A DNA stretch of 64,000 nucleotides from an uncultured Clostridia bacterium (GCA_949948985.1 CATLIG010000008.1:1-64000); one strand, 5' to 3'. Counted from the first letter of the stretch, positions 8,645-18,824 are shown. Numbers and translations: made by a program. Notes: a model not told the origin generated them from the sequence alone.

Positions 8645-9475
8645 TTATACTTCTTCTGCGTCATTTATATTTTTTTCAGACTCATCATATCTGTCTTTGC
8701 CGTAGCCATAACCGCTTTTAGAGTTATCCGGCTTATAGCTTCCTCTGTATCCGCTTTTATAATTGCTTCTGTATTTTTTGTATCCGCCCTTATAATCAGA
8801 TTTAAAATTACCGCTCTTGTAACTGTCTTTAAAATATCCGTTGTCCTTATACTCTTCTTTTAAAGTTATAACAACGTATCTTGAATTACCCTCACCCTCA
8901 CTGTGAGTAGTAACATATCTGTCATTTTGCAAGGTAGCGTGAATAATTCTTCTTTCCTTTGGATTCATTGGTTCAAGAACAACATCTTTTCTGAGATGTT
9001 TAGCCTTTTTAGCAAGTCCTATAGCAAGCTTTTCAAGTGTTTCTCTTCGTTTATCCCTGTAGTATTCGGTATCAATTCTTACATTCACAAAACTTTCCTG
9101 TTTTTTGTTTACAATAATGCTTGTAAGGTATTGTAAAGAATCAAGAGTTTGACCTCTTTTTCCTATAATAACACCCATATTATCGCCTTTTAAATTAATA
9201 TCAAGATTTTTCCCATCAGGAAAATCACAGCTAATATCCACACTTACACCTATAGAAACAAAAACCTCTCTTAAAAAATCCTTAGCGTCTTTTACAGGGT
9301 CAATCTTTACAGTTACCTTAACTTTAAAAGGTCTGCTGCCTATGCCAAGAAAACCTCTGGCTCCTTCCTCAATCACTTCAATCAAAACATCGTCAATAGT
9401 TACGTTAAGCTGTGCCAAAGCGTTGTTAACAGCTTCTTCCTTAGTTTTTCCGGTAACCTCAACGCTTTTTACCAT
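8645..9475 (-). CDS. jag: Jag/KhpB RNA-binding protein (Jag_N, KH, R3H) with Gly/Tyr/Lys tail
   Basis: A 276-residue Jag (KhpB/EloR) protein, an RNA-binding regulator linked to sporulation and cell elongation. The Jag_N domain is at residues 1-50 (KSVEVTGKTKEEAVNNAL). The KH domain is about 75-150, with its GxxG loop in IGKRGQTLD. The R3H domain follows, about 155-215, with RRIIHATLQND and RYVVITLK. Beyond it is an unusual tail of roughly 60 residues built from repeated (S/D)YKSG, GGYKKY and GSYKP units. The ATG at 9475 is preceded by AGAGGTG, which overlaps the yidC stop region, so yidC and jag are coupled. This is the usual yidC-jag order. Confidence 0.93.
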   Translation of the reverse strand: MVKSVEVTGKTKEEAVNNALAQLNVTIDDVLIEVIEEGARGFLGIGSRPFKVKVTVKIDPVKDAKDFLREVFVSIGVSVDISCDFPDGKNLDINLKGDNMGVIIGKRGQTLDSLQYLTSIIVNKKQESFVNVRIDTEYYRDKRRETLEKLAIGLAKKAKHLRKDVVLEPMNPKERRIIHATLQNDRYVTTHSEGEGNSRYVVITLKEEYKDNGYFKDSYKSGNFKSDYKGGYKKYRSNYKSGYRGSYKPDNSKSGYGYGKDRYDESEKNINDAEEV

Positions 9476-9480
9476 AAAAA

Positions 9481-10824
9481 TCACCTCTTGCTTTTCCTGT
9501 TCCTTTTTTCAGGAACTTCTTCAATAACATTTTTGGATTTAGAAGCTTCCAATTCAAGCTTATTTTCATAATATTTATTCAACGCCTGTTGCTGAACAAT
9601 CATAAAAACATTAGAAGTAATCCAGTACAATCCAACGCCGCAAGGAAGAGTGGACGTAATCCAAGCCATAATAAGAGGCATTGTAATCATCATAATTTTT
9701 TGCTGAGATTGGGCGGCTCCGCCCATATTTTTATTTTTTCGCATCATAAGCCAGCTTGAAAGGAAAGTAGTTATACCGGATAAAAGAGTAATTACAATTC
9801 CCGGAAACCCAAATCCGGCGATTTCCGTAAGATTTATACCTATACCAAAGTCCTCTATATTTTCTTTCTTTTCAAGATTTTGATTTATTTTTTCATCTTC
9901 AAAGACATTTTTTATTCTGCCCCATTTATCCAGACTGAATTTATCAAAAGCCTTAGCCATATGCTCCGGCTTTGATATATCGAATTCTTCCACATCACTG
10001 TCCGGTTCAGGATTTTTCATATCCTCCGGAATCATCTTGTACAGCTCATTTCTGTAAAAATCTCTTGCCCAAAAAATATATTTATGTTCTTTATAATAAT
10101 TTGTAAGACTATTTTTTTCATCTTCTGTCATTTTATTTAAGTCATCTTCCCTTAAAGCCGGGAACTTTTGTCTTAAAGCGTCAATATTTCCATATTTTCG
10201 CTCATACTCCTCAATGGTCTTGTTTTCTTCCGCCGTTCTTTCGTCTTCGCCTTTCTGTTTTATAACAGTGACATTGTCCATTTGTTCAATAATTTTTAAA
10301 TCCTCTTCCCTGTCATCCGCTACATTTTGAATAACAACAGAGCTTATTTCCGAATAAGAGTCATTGATAGTGTCAATAAAAGCGTAAGAATTCTGCATTA
10401 TATAGTACAAAGCAATAAATATAGGCAACTGTATAATTAACGGAAGGCATCCGCTTAAAGGGTTATAATTATGCTTTGAATAAAGCTTCTGCATTTCCGT
10501 ATTCATTTTTCTTTTTACTTCAGGGTCTGCCATATCGTCTTTGTATTTATCCTGAATTTTTTTTATTTCCGGCTGAATTTTACGCATAACCACCATAGAT
10601 TTCTGCTGTTTAAAAGCAAGGGGAAGCATAAGAAATCTAGCGATAATAGTTACGACAATAATTGTAATGCCGAGTGAAAGATTTTCAGTAAAAATATAAA
10701 CAAGATTAAAAACAAAATTTAAAATAATTCCCAGAACCCAAGATATAGGTCCCACAATAAATCCCGGTTCATCCGGAATAATCACATCTGTCAAAAAAGT
10801 AATAAAAGCTCCGATATTAAACAA
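9481..10824 (-). CDS. yidC: Membrane protein insertase YidC with enlarged extracellular loop
   Basis: A 447-residue YidC/Oxa1/Alb3 insertase, which inserts and folds membrane proteins alone or with Sec. The conserved groove arginine is R63 in TIIARFLMLPLAF. The cytoplasmic coiled hairpin is about 80-120, and transmembrane segments NPLSGCLPLIIQLPIFIALY (121-140) and LPCGVGLYWITSNV follow. Between the second and third core helices there is an insert of about 170 mostly charged residues (about 152-325), far larger than in Bacillus SpoIIIJ. The tail is basic (KRNRKSKR). There is no lipoprotein Cys. The start is TTG at 10824, 9 bases after GGGAGG. Confidence 0.95.
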   Translation of the reverse strand: MFNIGAFITFLTDVIIPDEPGFIVGPISWVLGIILNFVFNLVYIFTENLSLGITIIVVTIIARFLMLPLAFKQQKSMVVMRKIQPEIKKIQDKYKDDMADPEVKRKMNTEMQKLYSKHNYNPLSGCLPLIIQLPIFIALYYIMQNSYAFIDTINDSYSEISSVVIQNVADDREEDLKIIEQMDNVTVIKQKGEDERTAEENKTIEEYERKYGNIDALRQKFPALREDDLNKMTEDEKNSLTNYYKEHKYIFWARDFYRNELYKMIPEDMKNPEPDSDVEEFDISKPEHMAKAFDKFSLDKWGRIKNVFEDEKINQNLEKKENIEDFGIGINLTEIAGFGFPGIVITLLSGITTFLSSWLMMRKNKNMGGAAQSQQKIMMITMPLIMAWITSTLPCGVGLYWITSNVFMIVQQQALNKYYENKLELEASKSKNVIEEVPEKRNRKSKR

Positions 10825-10857
10825 TATAAAATACCTCCCAAAACGGATTATAAAAAT

Positions 10858-11067
10858 TTAAGGAACAGGGTCATACCCTCCTTTGCAAAAAGGATTGCAT
10901 CTCAATATTCTCCAAAGCGTAAGATATAACCCCTTAAAAAAACCATATTTTGAAAAAGACTCGTAAGCGTATGCTGAACAGGTAGGATAAAATCTACAGC
11001 AAGGTCTTTTAAAAGGAGAAACATATTTTCTGTAAAAATTAATAAAAAAAAGACAAATTTTTTTCAT
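10858..11067 (-). CDS. yidD: Membrane protein insertion efficiency factor YidD
   Basis: A 69-residue YidD, a small peripheral membrane protein encoded between rnpA and yidC that helps YidC-dependent insertion. The family core is complete: [24 protein letters not shown], then [15 protein letters not shown] and the C-terminal GGYDPVP. Cysteines at the usual positions are present. The ATG at 11067 is 9 bases after AAAGGAG, which itself overlaps the rnpA stop, so translation is probably coupled to rnpA. Confidence 0.97.
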   Translation of the reverse strand: MKKICLFFINFYRKYVSPFKRPCCRFYPTCSAYAYESFSKYGFFKGLYLTLWRILRCNPFCKGGYDPVP

Positions 11068-11070
11068 AAA

Positions 11071-11412
11071 TCATAACTCCTTTAATAAGCTGTGCTTTTT
11101 CAGCAAATGCTTAAAAGATTTCATAATATTTTCAAAATTTTCACCATTACAGGAATTTCTTGCTATGATAACAATATCAAAACCACATTTGATATTTTCC
11201 TCCGTCAATCTGTAGCTTTCCTTAATAAGACGTGTAACTCTGCTTCTTACGACACTGATACCTACCTTTTTGCTTACGGAAATACCTAATCTGTTAAAAT
11301 TCTTTCCGTTTTTCACGACATACATAACCAAATGTCTGTTTGCTATAGATTTACCTCTGTTGTAAACAAATCTGAACTGATAATTTTTTTTTAAAGATTC
11401 TGTAAAAACCAA
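11071..11412 (-). CDS. rnpA: Ribonuclease P protein component
   Basis: A 113-residue RnpA, the basic protein subunit that helps RNase P RNA cleave tRNA 5' leaders. The start [13 protein letters not shown] and VYNRGKS are typical. The family RNA-binding signature is [19 protein letters not shown], a variant of the usual VVRNRxKR with Ser and Thr replacing Asn and Lys. Length is normal. The start appears to be a TTG at 11412; the ribosome site is weak (AGGGATTGAGAAG). It lies between rpmH and yidD as in most bacteria. Confidence 0.95.
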   Translation of the reverse strand: MVFTESLKKNYQFRFVYNRGKSIANRHLVMYVVKNGKNFNRLGISVSKKVGISVVRSRVTRLIKESYRLTEENIKCGFDIVIIARNSCNGENFENIMKSFKHLLKKHSLLKEL

Positions 11413-11500
11413 AACTTCTCAATCCCTATACTAAGAATAAAAGGTCACAAAAAGCGACCCCATAAATTGTAATAACACAAAAAAAGTATCATTAAATCAA

Positions 11501-11527
11501 GCAGACGGCTGTTTTTCAGTCGTCTGC
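11501..11527. terminator. Hairpin between rpmH and rnpA (attenuator-like)
   Basis: GCAGACGGCTG and CAGTCGTCTGC form an 11-base-pair stem around a 5-base T loop (one wobble or mismatch depending on strand). A T run follows on the plus side. In the direction of rpmH transcription the T tract is weak, so it may be a partial terminator or processing site that lowers rnpA expression relative to rpmH. Confidence 0.55.
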
Positions 11528-11638
11528 TTTTAATGCGTAACAAATTTAAAAAATCTGCTCCGCATTCATAAAACATCCTGAAAATAATTACGACAACCGC
11601 AAAATACTGTTTTACCACAATTATAAAGACTATTTTAA

Positions 11639-11773
11639 TTAAGCTGATAAAACTTTTCTGCCTTTTCTGCGTCTTCTAAGTAAAACCTTTCTGCCATTTA
11701 CTGTACTCATTCTTTTTCTGAAACCATGAACTTTGCTTCTTTGTCTTTTTTTAGGCTGAAATGTCATTTTCAT
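11639..11773 (-). CDS. rpmH: 50S ribosomal protein L34
   Basis: The chosen ATG at 11773 gives 44 residues, the standard bacterial L34 length, starting [18 protein letters not shown] and ending GRKVLSA. A GGAGG site lies 9 bases upstream. The open frame extends 17 codons further (to 11824) but those would cover the ribosome site. It is followed by rnpA, yidD, yidC and jag in the same direction and preceded by a strong promoter at 11970-11998. Its unusual place directly downstream of gyrA is discussed in the findings. Confidence 0.97.
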   Translation of the reverse strand: MKMTFQPKKRQRSKVHGFRKRMSTVNGRKVLLRRRRKGRKVLSA

Positions 11774-12122
11774 TTCAATAAACCTCCCTTTCGATTCTCT
11801 TCTATAGAAACGCCTGTAAAACAAAAATAATTTTTGAATAATTTAACTAATTTCAATTAAAAAAAACAAATTTTTAATTTCACAAATTTTTCAATAACCG
11901 TTATTTTAATTAATATTAGTGTTAAATAAGCGTTTCACTGTCTATATTCTATGCACAAGCACTTCTTTCATTATATTAGATAACAAAAATCAAGTCAAGT
12001 AAAACAATGAAAAAAAGGCTGTTTTTTTAAAATTGTAACATTTCTGTAAAATAAATGCCTTACATTTAATAAAATACAGAAATAAATTACTTTACACTAA
12101 CTGATATAGGCCGTTTATATAA
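11774..12122 (-). other. rpmH leader and gyrA downstream region
   Basis: The 349 bases between gyrA and rpmH hold no gene. They are very AT-rich and contain the rpmH promoter (11970-11998), which implies a leader of roughly 190 nucleotides. A run AAAAAAAGGCTGTTTTTTT at about 12011-12028 is a possible weak terminator for gyrA. Confidence 0.5.
11970..11998 (-). promoter_or_regulatory. Sigma-A-type promoter for the rpmH operon
   Basis: On the minus strand TTGACT (11993-11998) and a perfect TATAAT (11970-11975) are separated by 17 bases. This is the best housekeeping promoter in the window and points at rpmH. Confidence 0.75.
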
Positions 12123-14642
12123 TTAATTGTCTGTAGATAAATTATCTTCCAAAATATCAAGAGCCTGATTTTCTTCCTCGTCTTCTTCAGGTAAATCATC
12201 ATCAATATATTCTTCCTCAATTTTAGCGATACTCATTACCTTAACATTTTCTCCTACGTTAATAAGTTTTACCCCCTGAGTAATTCTGCTTGTAGTTGAA
12301 ATGTCCTTTATTCTTATTCTAATGACAACGCCATCGCTTGTAATCATCATAAGCTCTTCATTATCGTTTACCATACTCACGCCAACAAGATTACCCGTTT
12401 TATCGGTAATTTTGTAGCCCTTTGTACCCATACCGCCTCTTGTCTGCAATCTGAACTCATCGGCGTTTGTACATTTTCCAAAACCTTTTTCAGAAACAAT
12501 AAGCATTTTAAATCCGTCATCAACAACTTCTGACGCGATAACCTCGTCGCCCTCTTTAAGCTTTATAGCGTGAACTCCTGAAGCCATTCTTCCCATAGAC
12601 CTTACATCATTTTCATCAAATTTGATAGCCATACCAAATTTTGTAGCAACAAAAATCTGACTTTTTCCATCACTTCTTTTAACTGATATAAGCTCGTCAT
12701 CGTCTTTAAGACTAACAGCGATAAGACCCGCGTTTTTAATATTACCGAATTTTTGAATTTCGGTTTTCTTAATAATACCTTTTTTGGTAGTCATAATAAG
12801 GTAGTCGTCTTTAAACTCCCTGAGAGGGATAACCGCGCTGATTTTTTCATCTGAATCAAGATTCAGCAAATTAACAACAGGAGTTCCTTTAGCCGTTCTT
12901 CCGGCTTCGGGTATTTTATAAGTTTTTATCCTGTAGGCCTTTCCCTTGTTTGTAAATAAAAGTATATAATCGTGATTGCTGGATAAGAAAAGATTTTTAA
13001 CAAGGTCTTCATCTCTTGTCTGCATACCGATAATACCTTTTCCGCCTCTGTTCTGACTTTTGTATGTTGTAAGTGGCAGACGCTTTATATAATTAAGTCT
13101 TGTAAGAGTGACCACGCTCATTTCGTCCTCAATAAGGTCTTCCATATCTATTTCACCATAGTCAGCGACTATTTTTGTTTTTCTTTCATCACCGTATTTA
13201 TTTTTTATTACGATAAGTTCGTTTTTAATTACTTGAAACAGTCTGTTTTTATCGGCAAGAATAGCTTTCATCTCACTGATAAATTCCATAAGCTCTGCAT
13301 ATTCGTTTTCAAGTTTTTCTCTTTCAAGACCTGTAAGACTTCTAAGACGCATTTCAACAATAGCCGTAACCTGAGCGTCAGTAAAATCAAATCTTTTAAT
13401 AAGTTTTTCCTTAGCCTCATTTGTAGTCTGAGAGGACCTTATTATGCTTATAACCTCGTCAATATGGTCAAGGGCCTTTAAAAAGCCTTCGACAATATGA
13501 GCCCTTTTCAAAGCCTTGTCCAAATCAAATTTAGTTCTTCTTGTGACAACATCTTCCTGATGTTCAATATAACATTCAAGAATTTGTTTAAGATTTAAAA
13601 TTTTAGGCTCGCCTTTAACTATGGCAAGAAAATTTATGCTGTATGATTCCTGCAAAGACGAGTATTTGTAGAGCTGGTTTAATATAACAGAAGCGTTGGC
13701 GTCTTTTTTACATTCAATAACAACTCTTATACCCTCTCTGCTTGTCTCATCATTAAGACTTGAAATGCCATCTATTTTTTTATCCTTAACAAGTTCGGCG
13801 ATTTTTTCAATCATACGCGCTTTGTTTACCTGATAAGGAATTTCAGTAATGACTATTATTTCTCTGCCGTTAGGCAAAGTTTCTATCTCCGCCTCCGAGC
13901 GAATATTGATTTTGCCCCTGCCTGTCCTGTAAGCGCTTAAAATACCGCTTCTTCCAAGTATAGTAGCGCCTGTCGGAAAATCAGGACCTTTAATAATAGA
14001 CACAAGCTCGTCAATATCTGTATCTTTTCCCTCAAGTATACGGTTGTCAATAATTTTTATAATACCGTCTATTACTTCTGTAAGATTGTGAGGAGGTATA
14101 TTTGTAGCCATACCTACAGCAATACCTGACGAGCCGTTTACCAAAAGATTTGGAAACCTTGCCGGCAATACATCAGGCTCTTTTGTTTCACCATCGTAAG
14201 TATCGCTTAAATTAACAGTATTTTTTTCAATATCCGCCAGCATTTCAAGAGATATACGGCTCATTCTCGCCTCAGTATATCTCTGAGCGGCGGCAGGATA
14301 TCCGTCTATATTCCCAAAATTTCCATGACCGTCCACAAGAGGATATCTCATAGAAAAATCCTGAGCCAGACGAACAAGAGCGTCGTAAATAGCGGTATCA
14401 CCGTGAGGGTGATATTTACCCATTGTGTCCCCGACAATTCTGGCGCATTTTTTATATCCATTCGAAGGGTCAAGATTAAGCTCGTTCATAGCGTATAAAA
14501 TACGCCTGTGAACAGGTTTAAGACCATCACGCACATCAGGAAGAGCTCTTGCCACAATAACGCTCATAGCGTAATCTATATACGATGTTTTCATTTTCTC
14601 GGAAATTTCAACATCTAAAATTTTATCATATTGATTTTCCAT
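12123..14642 (-). CDS. gyrA: DNA gyrase subunit A
   Basis: An 839-residue GyrA, the cleavage-reunion subunit of the supercoiling topoisomerase. Landmarks are the quinolone-pocket region [17 protein letters not shown], with Thr where E. coli has Ser83, and the active-site Tyr in [10 protein letters not shown] near 120. In the C-terminal domain, blades start with the GyrA box QNRGGKG. The tail is acidic. The ATG at 14642 lies 9 bases after GGAGG. The frame stays open 24 codons upstream, but that part is a family B repeat fragment and precedes the ribosome site. gyrB lies immediately upstream. Confidence 0.98.
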   Translation of the reverse strand: MENQYDKILDVEISEKMKTSYIDYAMSVIVARALPDVRDGLKPVHRRILYAMNELNLDPSNGYKKCARIVGDTMGKYHPHGDTAIYDALVRLAQDFSMRYPLVDGHGNFGNIDGYPAAAQRYTEARMSRISLEMLADIEKNTVNLSDTYDGETKEPDVLPARFPNLLVNGSSGIAVGMATNIPPHNLTEVIDGIIKIIDNRILEGKDTDIDELVSIIKGPDFPTGATILGRSGILSAYRTGRGKINIRSEAEIETLPNGREIIVITEIPYQVNKARMIEKIAELVKDKKIDGISSLNDETSREGIRVVIECKKDANASVILNQLYKYSSLQESYSINFLAIVKGEPKILNLKQILECYIEHQEDVVTRRTKFDLDKALKRAHIVEGFLKALDHIDEVISIIRSSQTTNEAKEKLIKRFDFTDAQVTAIVEMRLRSLTGLEREKLENEYAELMEFISEMKAILADKNRLFQVIKNELIVIKNKYGDERKTKIVADYGEIDMEDLIEDEMSVVTLTRLNYIKRLPLTTYKSQNRGGKGIIGMQTRDEDLVKNLFLSSNHDYILLFTNKGKAYRIKTYKIPEAGRTAKGTPVVNLLNLDSDEKISAVIPLREFKDDYLIMTTKKGIIKKTEIQKFGNIKNAGLIAVSLKDDDELISVKRSDGKSQIFVATKFGMAIKFDENDVRSMGRMASGVHAIKLKEGDEVIASEVVDDGFKMLIVSEKGFGKCTNADEFRLQTRGGMGTKGYKITDKTGNLVGVSMVNDNEELMMITSDGVVIRIRIKDISTTSRITQGVKLINVGENVKVMSIAKIEEEYIDDDLPEEDEEENQALDILEDNLSTDN

Positions 14643-14661
14643 AAAATATTTCCTCCAACTT

Positions 14662-14727
14662 AAAACCTTGGGCTCTGCCCAAACCCGCCCGCTTTTTTGA
14701 AAAAAACGGGACAAAAACTTTAAAACC
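14662..14727. repeat. Family B repeat fragment between gyrB and gyrA
   Basis: One end of family B is seen: AAAACCTTGGGCTCTGCCC, then CCCGCCCGCTTTTTTGAAAAA. Only the hairpin end remains, about 66 bp. It fills most of the gap between gyrB and gyrA and creates a false N-terminal extension of gyrA. Confidence 0.7.
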
Positions 14728-14735
14728 GTTATTTT

Positions 14736-16649
14736 TTATACATCAAGATTAGTTACATACTTAGCGTTTTCCTGAATAAATTCTCTTCTTGGCTCCACCC
14801 TGTCGCCCATAAGTTTATCAAAAATCTCATCGGCAAGTCTTCCGTCCTCAACAGTAACTCTCATAAGAATTCTTCTTTCAGGGTCCATAGTTGTTTCCCA
14901 TAACTGTTCAGGGTCCATTTCACCAAGACCTTTGTATCTTTGAATAGGCTTAATTCCATCTCTGCCTATTTTGTCAAGGATTTGCGACAGTTCATCATCA
15001 CTATAGGCGTAGTATTCTTTTTTAGCCTTTTCCACCTTAAACAAAGGCGGTTTTGCGAGATATACATATCCATTTTCAAGAAGAGGCGTCATAAACCTAA
15101 AAATAAAAGTTAGCAATAAAGTTGTAATATGAGCTCCGTCCACATCGGCGTCGGTCATAATAATAATTTTATGATACCTGAGTTTTGAAATATCAAAATC
15201 CTCGTGAATTCCGGTACCAAAGGCGGTAATCATAGACCTTATTTCCTCATTTCCCAAAATTCTGTCAAGTCTGGCTTTTTCTACATTAAGTATTTTTCCT
15301 CTAAGGGGTAAAACCGCCTGTGTTTTCGGGGTTCTTGCGTCTACGGCAGAACCTCCCGCAGAATTACCCTCGACTATATAGATTTCGCATTTTGACGGGT
15401 CTTTTTCAGCACAGTCCGTAAGCTTTCCGGGAAGTCTTGACACTTCCAGAGCCGATTTTCTTCTTACAAGTTCCCTTGCCTTTTTAGCCGCATCTCTTGC
15501 CCTTGAGGCCACAAGAGCTTTTTCAAAAATCAATTTGCTTACAGCGGGATTTTCTTCTAAAAAATAAGTGAGATTTTCCGATAAAACCGCCTCAACAGCG
15601 CTTTTTGCCTCACTGTTTCCAAGTTTTGTTTTTGTCTGCCCCTCAAACTGTGGATTTTCAATTTTAACACTTATAATGCAAGTTATGCCCTCTCTTATAT
15701 CCTCACCGGATAAATTTTTATCGCTTTCCTTCAAAAGACCAAATCTTCTTCCGTAATCGTTTACAGTTTTTGTAAGACCCGACTTAAAACCGGCAAGATG
15801 CGTTCCTCCGTCAACAGTGCTTATGTTATTGGCGTAAGTGTAGATATTTTCGGCGAATCCATCGTTATGCTGAAAAGCAATTTCCACAGACACATTGTCC
15901 CTGACGCTTTCACAATAAAAAATATCCTCATAAACAGGCACTTTATTTTTATTTATATGTTCAACAAATTCTTTTATACCGCCCTCATAATGATATACGT
16001 CTTTAAGAGGTTCTTCCTCGTTTCTTAAATCCGTAAGAATAATTTTAACCCCTTTTGTAAGAAATGCCGTTTCCTGAAGATGCTGCTGTAAAATCTCATA
16101 GCTGAATACAGTTTCTTCAAAAATTTCAGCGTCCGGTTTAAAATGAATAAAAGTACCTGTAATATTCTTTCCGCACTCACCTATTACTGTAAGCTTATCA
16201 AGAGCCTCTCCTCTTGAGTAATGCTGTTCATACACTTTGCCGTCATTGTAAATTTTAACGGTAAGCCATTCGCTCAGCGCGTTTACAACAGATGCTCCTA
16301 CGCCATGGAGTCCACCGGAAACCTTATATCCTCCTCCTCCGAATTTCCCGCCGGCGTGAAGAATAGTAAATACTACTTCAACTGCGGGAATTCCTCTTTG
16401 AGGATGAATACCTACGGGTATACCTCTGCCGTTGTCTTTTACGGATATCGTATTGTCTTTGTGTACAATAACCTCTATTTCCGAGCAAAAACCGGCAAGA
16501 GCCTCGTCAATGGAATTATCCACAATCTCATAAACAAGGTGATGCAGTCCTTTTGAAGACGTACTTCCAATATACATACCCGGACGTACCCTGACCGCTT
16601 CAAGCCCTTCTAATATTTGAATTTGATTTTCATTATATTCCGCTGACAT
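14736..16649 (-). CDS. gyrB: DNA gyrase subunit B
   Basis: A 637-residue GyrB, the ATPase subunit. The GHKL ATP site shows [13 protein letters not shown] near 40 and the lid [15 protein letters not shown] near 112. The TOPRIM part has EGNSAGGSA and the metal-binding DADVDGAHI. The C-terminal [20 protein letters not shown] is typical. Length is usual for Firmicutes. The ATG at 16649 follows AAAGGAAG. It is followed by gyrA at 93 bases and preceded by remB and recF in the classic order. Confidence 0.98.
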   Translation of the reverse strand: MSAEYNENQIQILEGLEAVRVRPGMYIGSTSSKGLHHLVYEIVDNSIDEALAGFCSEIEVIVHKDNTISVKDNGRGIPVGIHPQRGIPAVEVVFTILHAGGKFGGGGYKVSGGLHGVGASVVNALSEWLTVKIYNDGKVYEQHYSRGEALDKLTVIGECGKNITGTFIHFKPDAEIFEETVFSYEILQQHLQETAFLTKGVKIILTDLRNEEEPLKDVYHYEGGIKEFVEHINKNKVPVYEDIFYCESVRDNVSVEIAFQHNDGFAENIYTYANNISTVDGGTHLAGFKSGLTKTVNDYGRRFGLLKESDKNLSGEDIREGITCIISVKIENPQFEGQTKTKLGNSEAKSAVEAVLSENLTYFLEENPAVSKLIFEKALVASRARDAAKKARELVRRKSALEVSRLPGKLTDCAEKDPSKCEIYIVEGNSAGGSAVDARTPKTQAVLPLRGKILNVEKARLDRILGNEEIRSMITAFGTGIHEDFDISKLRYHKIIIMTDADVDGAHITTLLLTFIFRFMTPLLENGYVYLAKPPLFKVEKAKKEYYAYSDDELSQILDKIGRDGIKPIQRYKGLGEMDPEQLWETTMDPERRILMRVTVEDGRLADEIFDKLMGDRVEPRREFIQENAKYVTNLDV

Positions 16650-16961
16650 AAAAGAATCTTCCTTTCGTTGACTGTTTAAGAAAACATTGTTTTATAATTT
16701 ATCTAATCCCGTCAAAATCAGATTTTATAAAAAATACTGACGTCAATTTTAAATTTTTCTGACAAACCTGATATTTCATAGAATTAACAACATTTTCTCC
16801 GGCATTAAGCCTGAAACTTTTGCCGTCATAAAATTAAAACTTCCGTTATAAACCATTATCAGAACTGTTCTGAACTGTCGCAATACCGATTGACAAATCA
16901 TTTTTCATCTATTTTGTCTGTTCATTCTCTTATTTGGTTCTTTATAGGTTATAGAATATGT
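16650..16961. repeat. gyrB upstream region with degenerate family C repeat (16861-16964)
   Basis: The gene-free 312 bases hold a degenerate family C copy: AGAACTGTTC at 16861, CGCAATACCGATTGACA inside, and a GAATATGTCTA end at 16954-16964. The last three bases (CTA, read TAG on the minus strand) are the stop codon of remB. The remainder is AT-rich and should include the gyrB promoter, but I could not place one with confidence. Confidence 0.5.
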
Positions 16962-17222
16962 CTATTTTACAAAATTTGAAATACCTGATAATCTTTTCTT
17001 TAAAGACGACACCGACACAGACGATAAATACACCTTAGACTTGCCTTTTTTTTCGGTAATAATAGCCGACCTTTTAACTTTACCCAAGCTGACACAATTA
17101 TTATTTTTCATCATATTCTCAATAAACTCGTCATTAATTTTACCCTTCAATTTTTCAATATCAATAACGGCAATGATGTCATTAAAAAAAATACTTTGTT
17201 TTTCCCCAATATTTAAAAACAA
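16962..17222 (-). CDS. remB: RemB/YaaB family protein (DUF370)
   Basis: An 86-residue DUF370 protein. RemA/RemB proteins are small DNA-binding regulators of extracellular matrix genes in Bacillus. The start FLNIGEKQSIFFNDIIAVID and the C-terminal KVYLSSVSVSSLKKR match the family. Its position between recF and gyrB is that of Bacillus yaaB (remB), which supports the subfamily. The TTG start at 17222 is 8 bases after GGGGAG. The TAG stop coincides with the end of a family C repeat. Confidence 0.85.
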   Translation of the reverse strand: MFLNIGEKQSIFFNDIIAVIDIEKLKGKINDEFIENMMKNNNCVSLGKVKRSAIITEKKGKSKVYLSSVSVSSLKKRLSGISNFVK

Positions 17223-17558
17223 ATAATCATCTCCCCAAAAAAATTTCTCTGTACAGCAAACAAAAAAATAAATAGGTAAAATTTAAAAATTTTTTATATT
17301 ACGTAAAATCCCCGTAAACATATTAATATATATGTAAAAAGGGTTCTGACGCATATATGAAAATTTTCAGCCAAAACCATAAAAATTAATCCCTATAAAC
17401 GTGATAACTTATTTTTTTATAACCTTATTAAATTTATCAATCAGAACTGTCAATAACAAGTATATTGTTATAATCATAGTTTCTTTAAGTATATTATACC
17501 ACAATTTTAAAATTTTCACTAGTATAATTTTCAAAAAAATTTCACAAAATAAAAAAAC
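17223..17558. other. AT-rich gap between remB and recF
   Basis: 336 bases with no supported gene or clear repeat. There are poly-A/T tracts and a possible weak promoter, but nothing I would call. A 67-codon plus-strand frame at 17401-17604 is low-complexity and overlaps the recF end, so it is not annotated. Confidence 0.4.
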
Positions 17559-18644
17559 TCAGACCGTGAGTTTCACGTCTCCGTTTTCGACAAAAAACAC
17601 CTGAGTATCGGCGTTTGTCTTTTTCAAAATATCCTCAATACCCGTACAAGTTATAATAACCTGTATATCTTTTATGCTTTCAATTAAAAACGACTGTCTT
17701 TTTTCATCAAGCTCTGATAAAACATCGTCAAGGAGCAAAACAGGATTGGTTTTCTTTTCTTTTTTTATAATTTCAATTTCAGCGAGTTTTGCTGACAGTG
17801 CGGAACATCTCTGCTGTCCCTGAGAACCGTAATCCTTAGCGTCGTATCCGTTTATAATAAAAGAAACATCATCTTTATGAGGTCCCGTACTTGTAGTACC
17901 ATAAAAAATATCCTTATCCGTGTTTTTAATAAGTTTTTTCTCAAACATATCCGAACTTACGTTTGGTTTATATATTATTTCAAGACGTTCCTTACCGCCG
18001 GTAATTTTATTATGTATTTCCGAAGCCAATTCAGAAATATCATAAATAAATTTTTGTCTTTGTTTTATAATCTTCTCCCCGAATTCTGATAACTGACTGT
18101 CCCATACAAACAGAGTATCTTTAAGACTTTTATTTTTTTGGATTTCCTTTAAGAGATTATTTCTTTGTTTAAGTATTTTACAGTATTGTTTAAGATTATA
18201 ATAATAAATTTTATTAAGCTGGCACATTTCAAGGTCTATAAACCGCCTTCTTTCGGAAGGTCCGGATTTTATAAGCCTCAAATCCTCAGGAGCGAAAAGT
18301 ACAATATGCAGAAAGCCGAAAAGTTCGCCTATTTTTTTTACAGGCATATTATTCACAGCAATCCACTTTTTCATATTTTTCTTTAAATGTACATCAATTT
18401 TATCACAAGCTGTATCGTCCCGTATAATTGTTTTTATATGTGTTTCATTTTCATTAAAATTTATAACATCTTTATCCGTATGAGTTTTGTGGCTTCTTCC
18501 CGTGGCACAAAAATAAATACCCTCAAGAATGCTTGTTTTTCCCTGGGCATTATCTCCATATAATATATTTATATTTTTGTTAAAATCAATATTAACTTTT
18601 TTCAAGTTTCTGAAATTCTCTACAGATAATTTATCAATATACAT
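17559..18644 (-). CDS. recF: DNA replication and repair protein RecF
   Basis: A 361-residue SMC-like RecF, which loads RecA at gaps with RecO and RecR. It begins MYIDKLSVENFRNL. Walker A GDNAQGKTS is at residues 30-38. The signature motif appears as DYGSQGQQR. Walker B is PVLLLDDVLSELD near 298-310. The ATG at 18644 is preferred by homology; the frame extends seven codons upstream from a TTG. The ribosome site is weak (GTGTGA). It lies between yaaA and remB as expected. Confidence 0.97.
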   Translation of the reverse strand: MYIDKLSVENFRNLKKVNIDFNKNINILYGDNAQGKTSILEGIYFCATGRSHKTHTDKDVINFNENETHIKTIIRDDTACDKIDVHLKKNMKKWIAVNNMPVKKIGELFGFLHIVLFAPEDLRLIKSGPSERRRFIDLEMCQLNKIYYYNLKQYCKILKQRNNLLKEIQKNKSLKDTLFVWDSQLSEFGEKIIKQRQKFIYDISELASEIHNKITGGKERLEIIYKPNVSSDMFEKKLIKNTDKDIFYGTTSTGPHKDDVSFIINGYDAKDYGSQGQQRCSALSAKLAEIEIIKKEKKTNPVLLLDDVLSELDEKRQSFLIESIKDIQVIITCTGIEDILKKTNADTQVFFVENGDVKLTV

Positions 18645-18715
18645 AAAATTCACACGCAAAAACAAAAAATTTAATTTTCAGGAAAATAAAAAGGTTCTAC
18701 GGATGAAAATCATTT

Positions 18716-18818
18716 TTAAAGCGGTATCACCTGTCGGCATATAACTGAGATTATGCTTTCCTCTTCCGCCTTATAAAAATAATTTCCATCTCGCCTCCTT
18801 TTGCTTATTTTCAATTAC
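18716..18818. repeat. Degenerate family A repeat in the yaaA-recF gap
   Basis: The sequence CTTCCGCCTTATAAAAATAA followed by a Thr-Cys-rich CATCTCGCCTCCTTTTGC stretch parallels the inverse-oriented family A copies (g and h). The palindromic ends have decayed. This shows family A is old enough to have degenerate members. Confidence 0.5.
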
Positions 18819-18824
18819 ACCATT

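Noticed and set aside
12123-14642. Quinolone resistance from Thr at the GyrA position equal to E. coli Ser83
   Set aside because: Thr is a natural variant in many Gram-positive GyrA proteins; resistance cannot be inferred.
14643-14714. 24-residue N-terminal extension of GyrA
   Set aside because: It is translated family B repeat and lies ahead of the GGAGG site for the ATG at 14642.
17401-17604. 67-codon plus-strand frame near the recF end
   Set aside because: AT-rich chance frame overlapping recF; no ribosome site and no family features.
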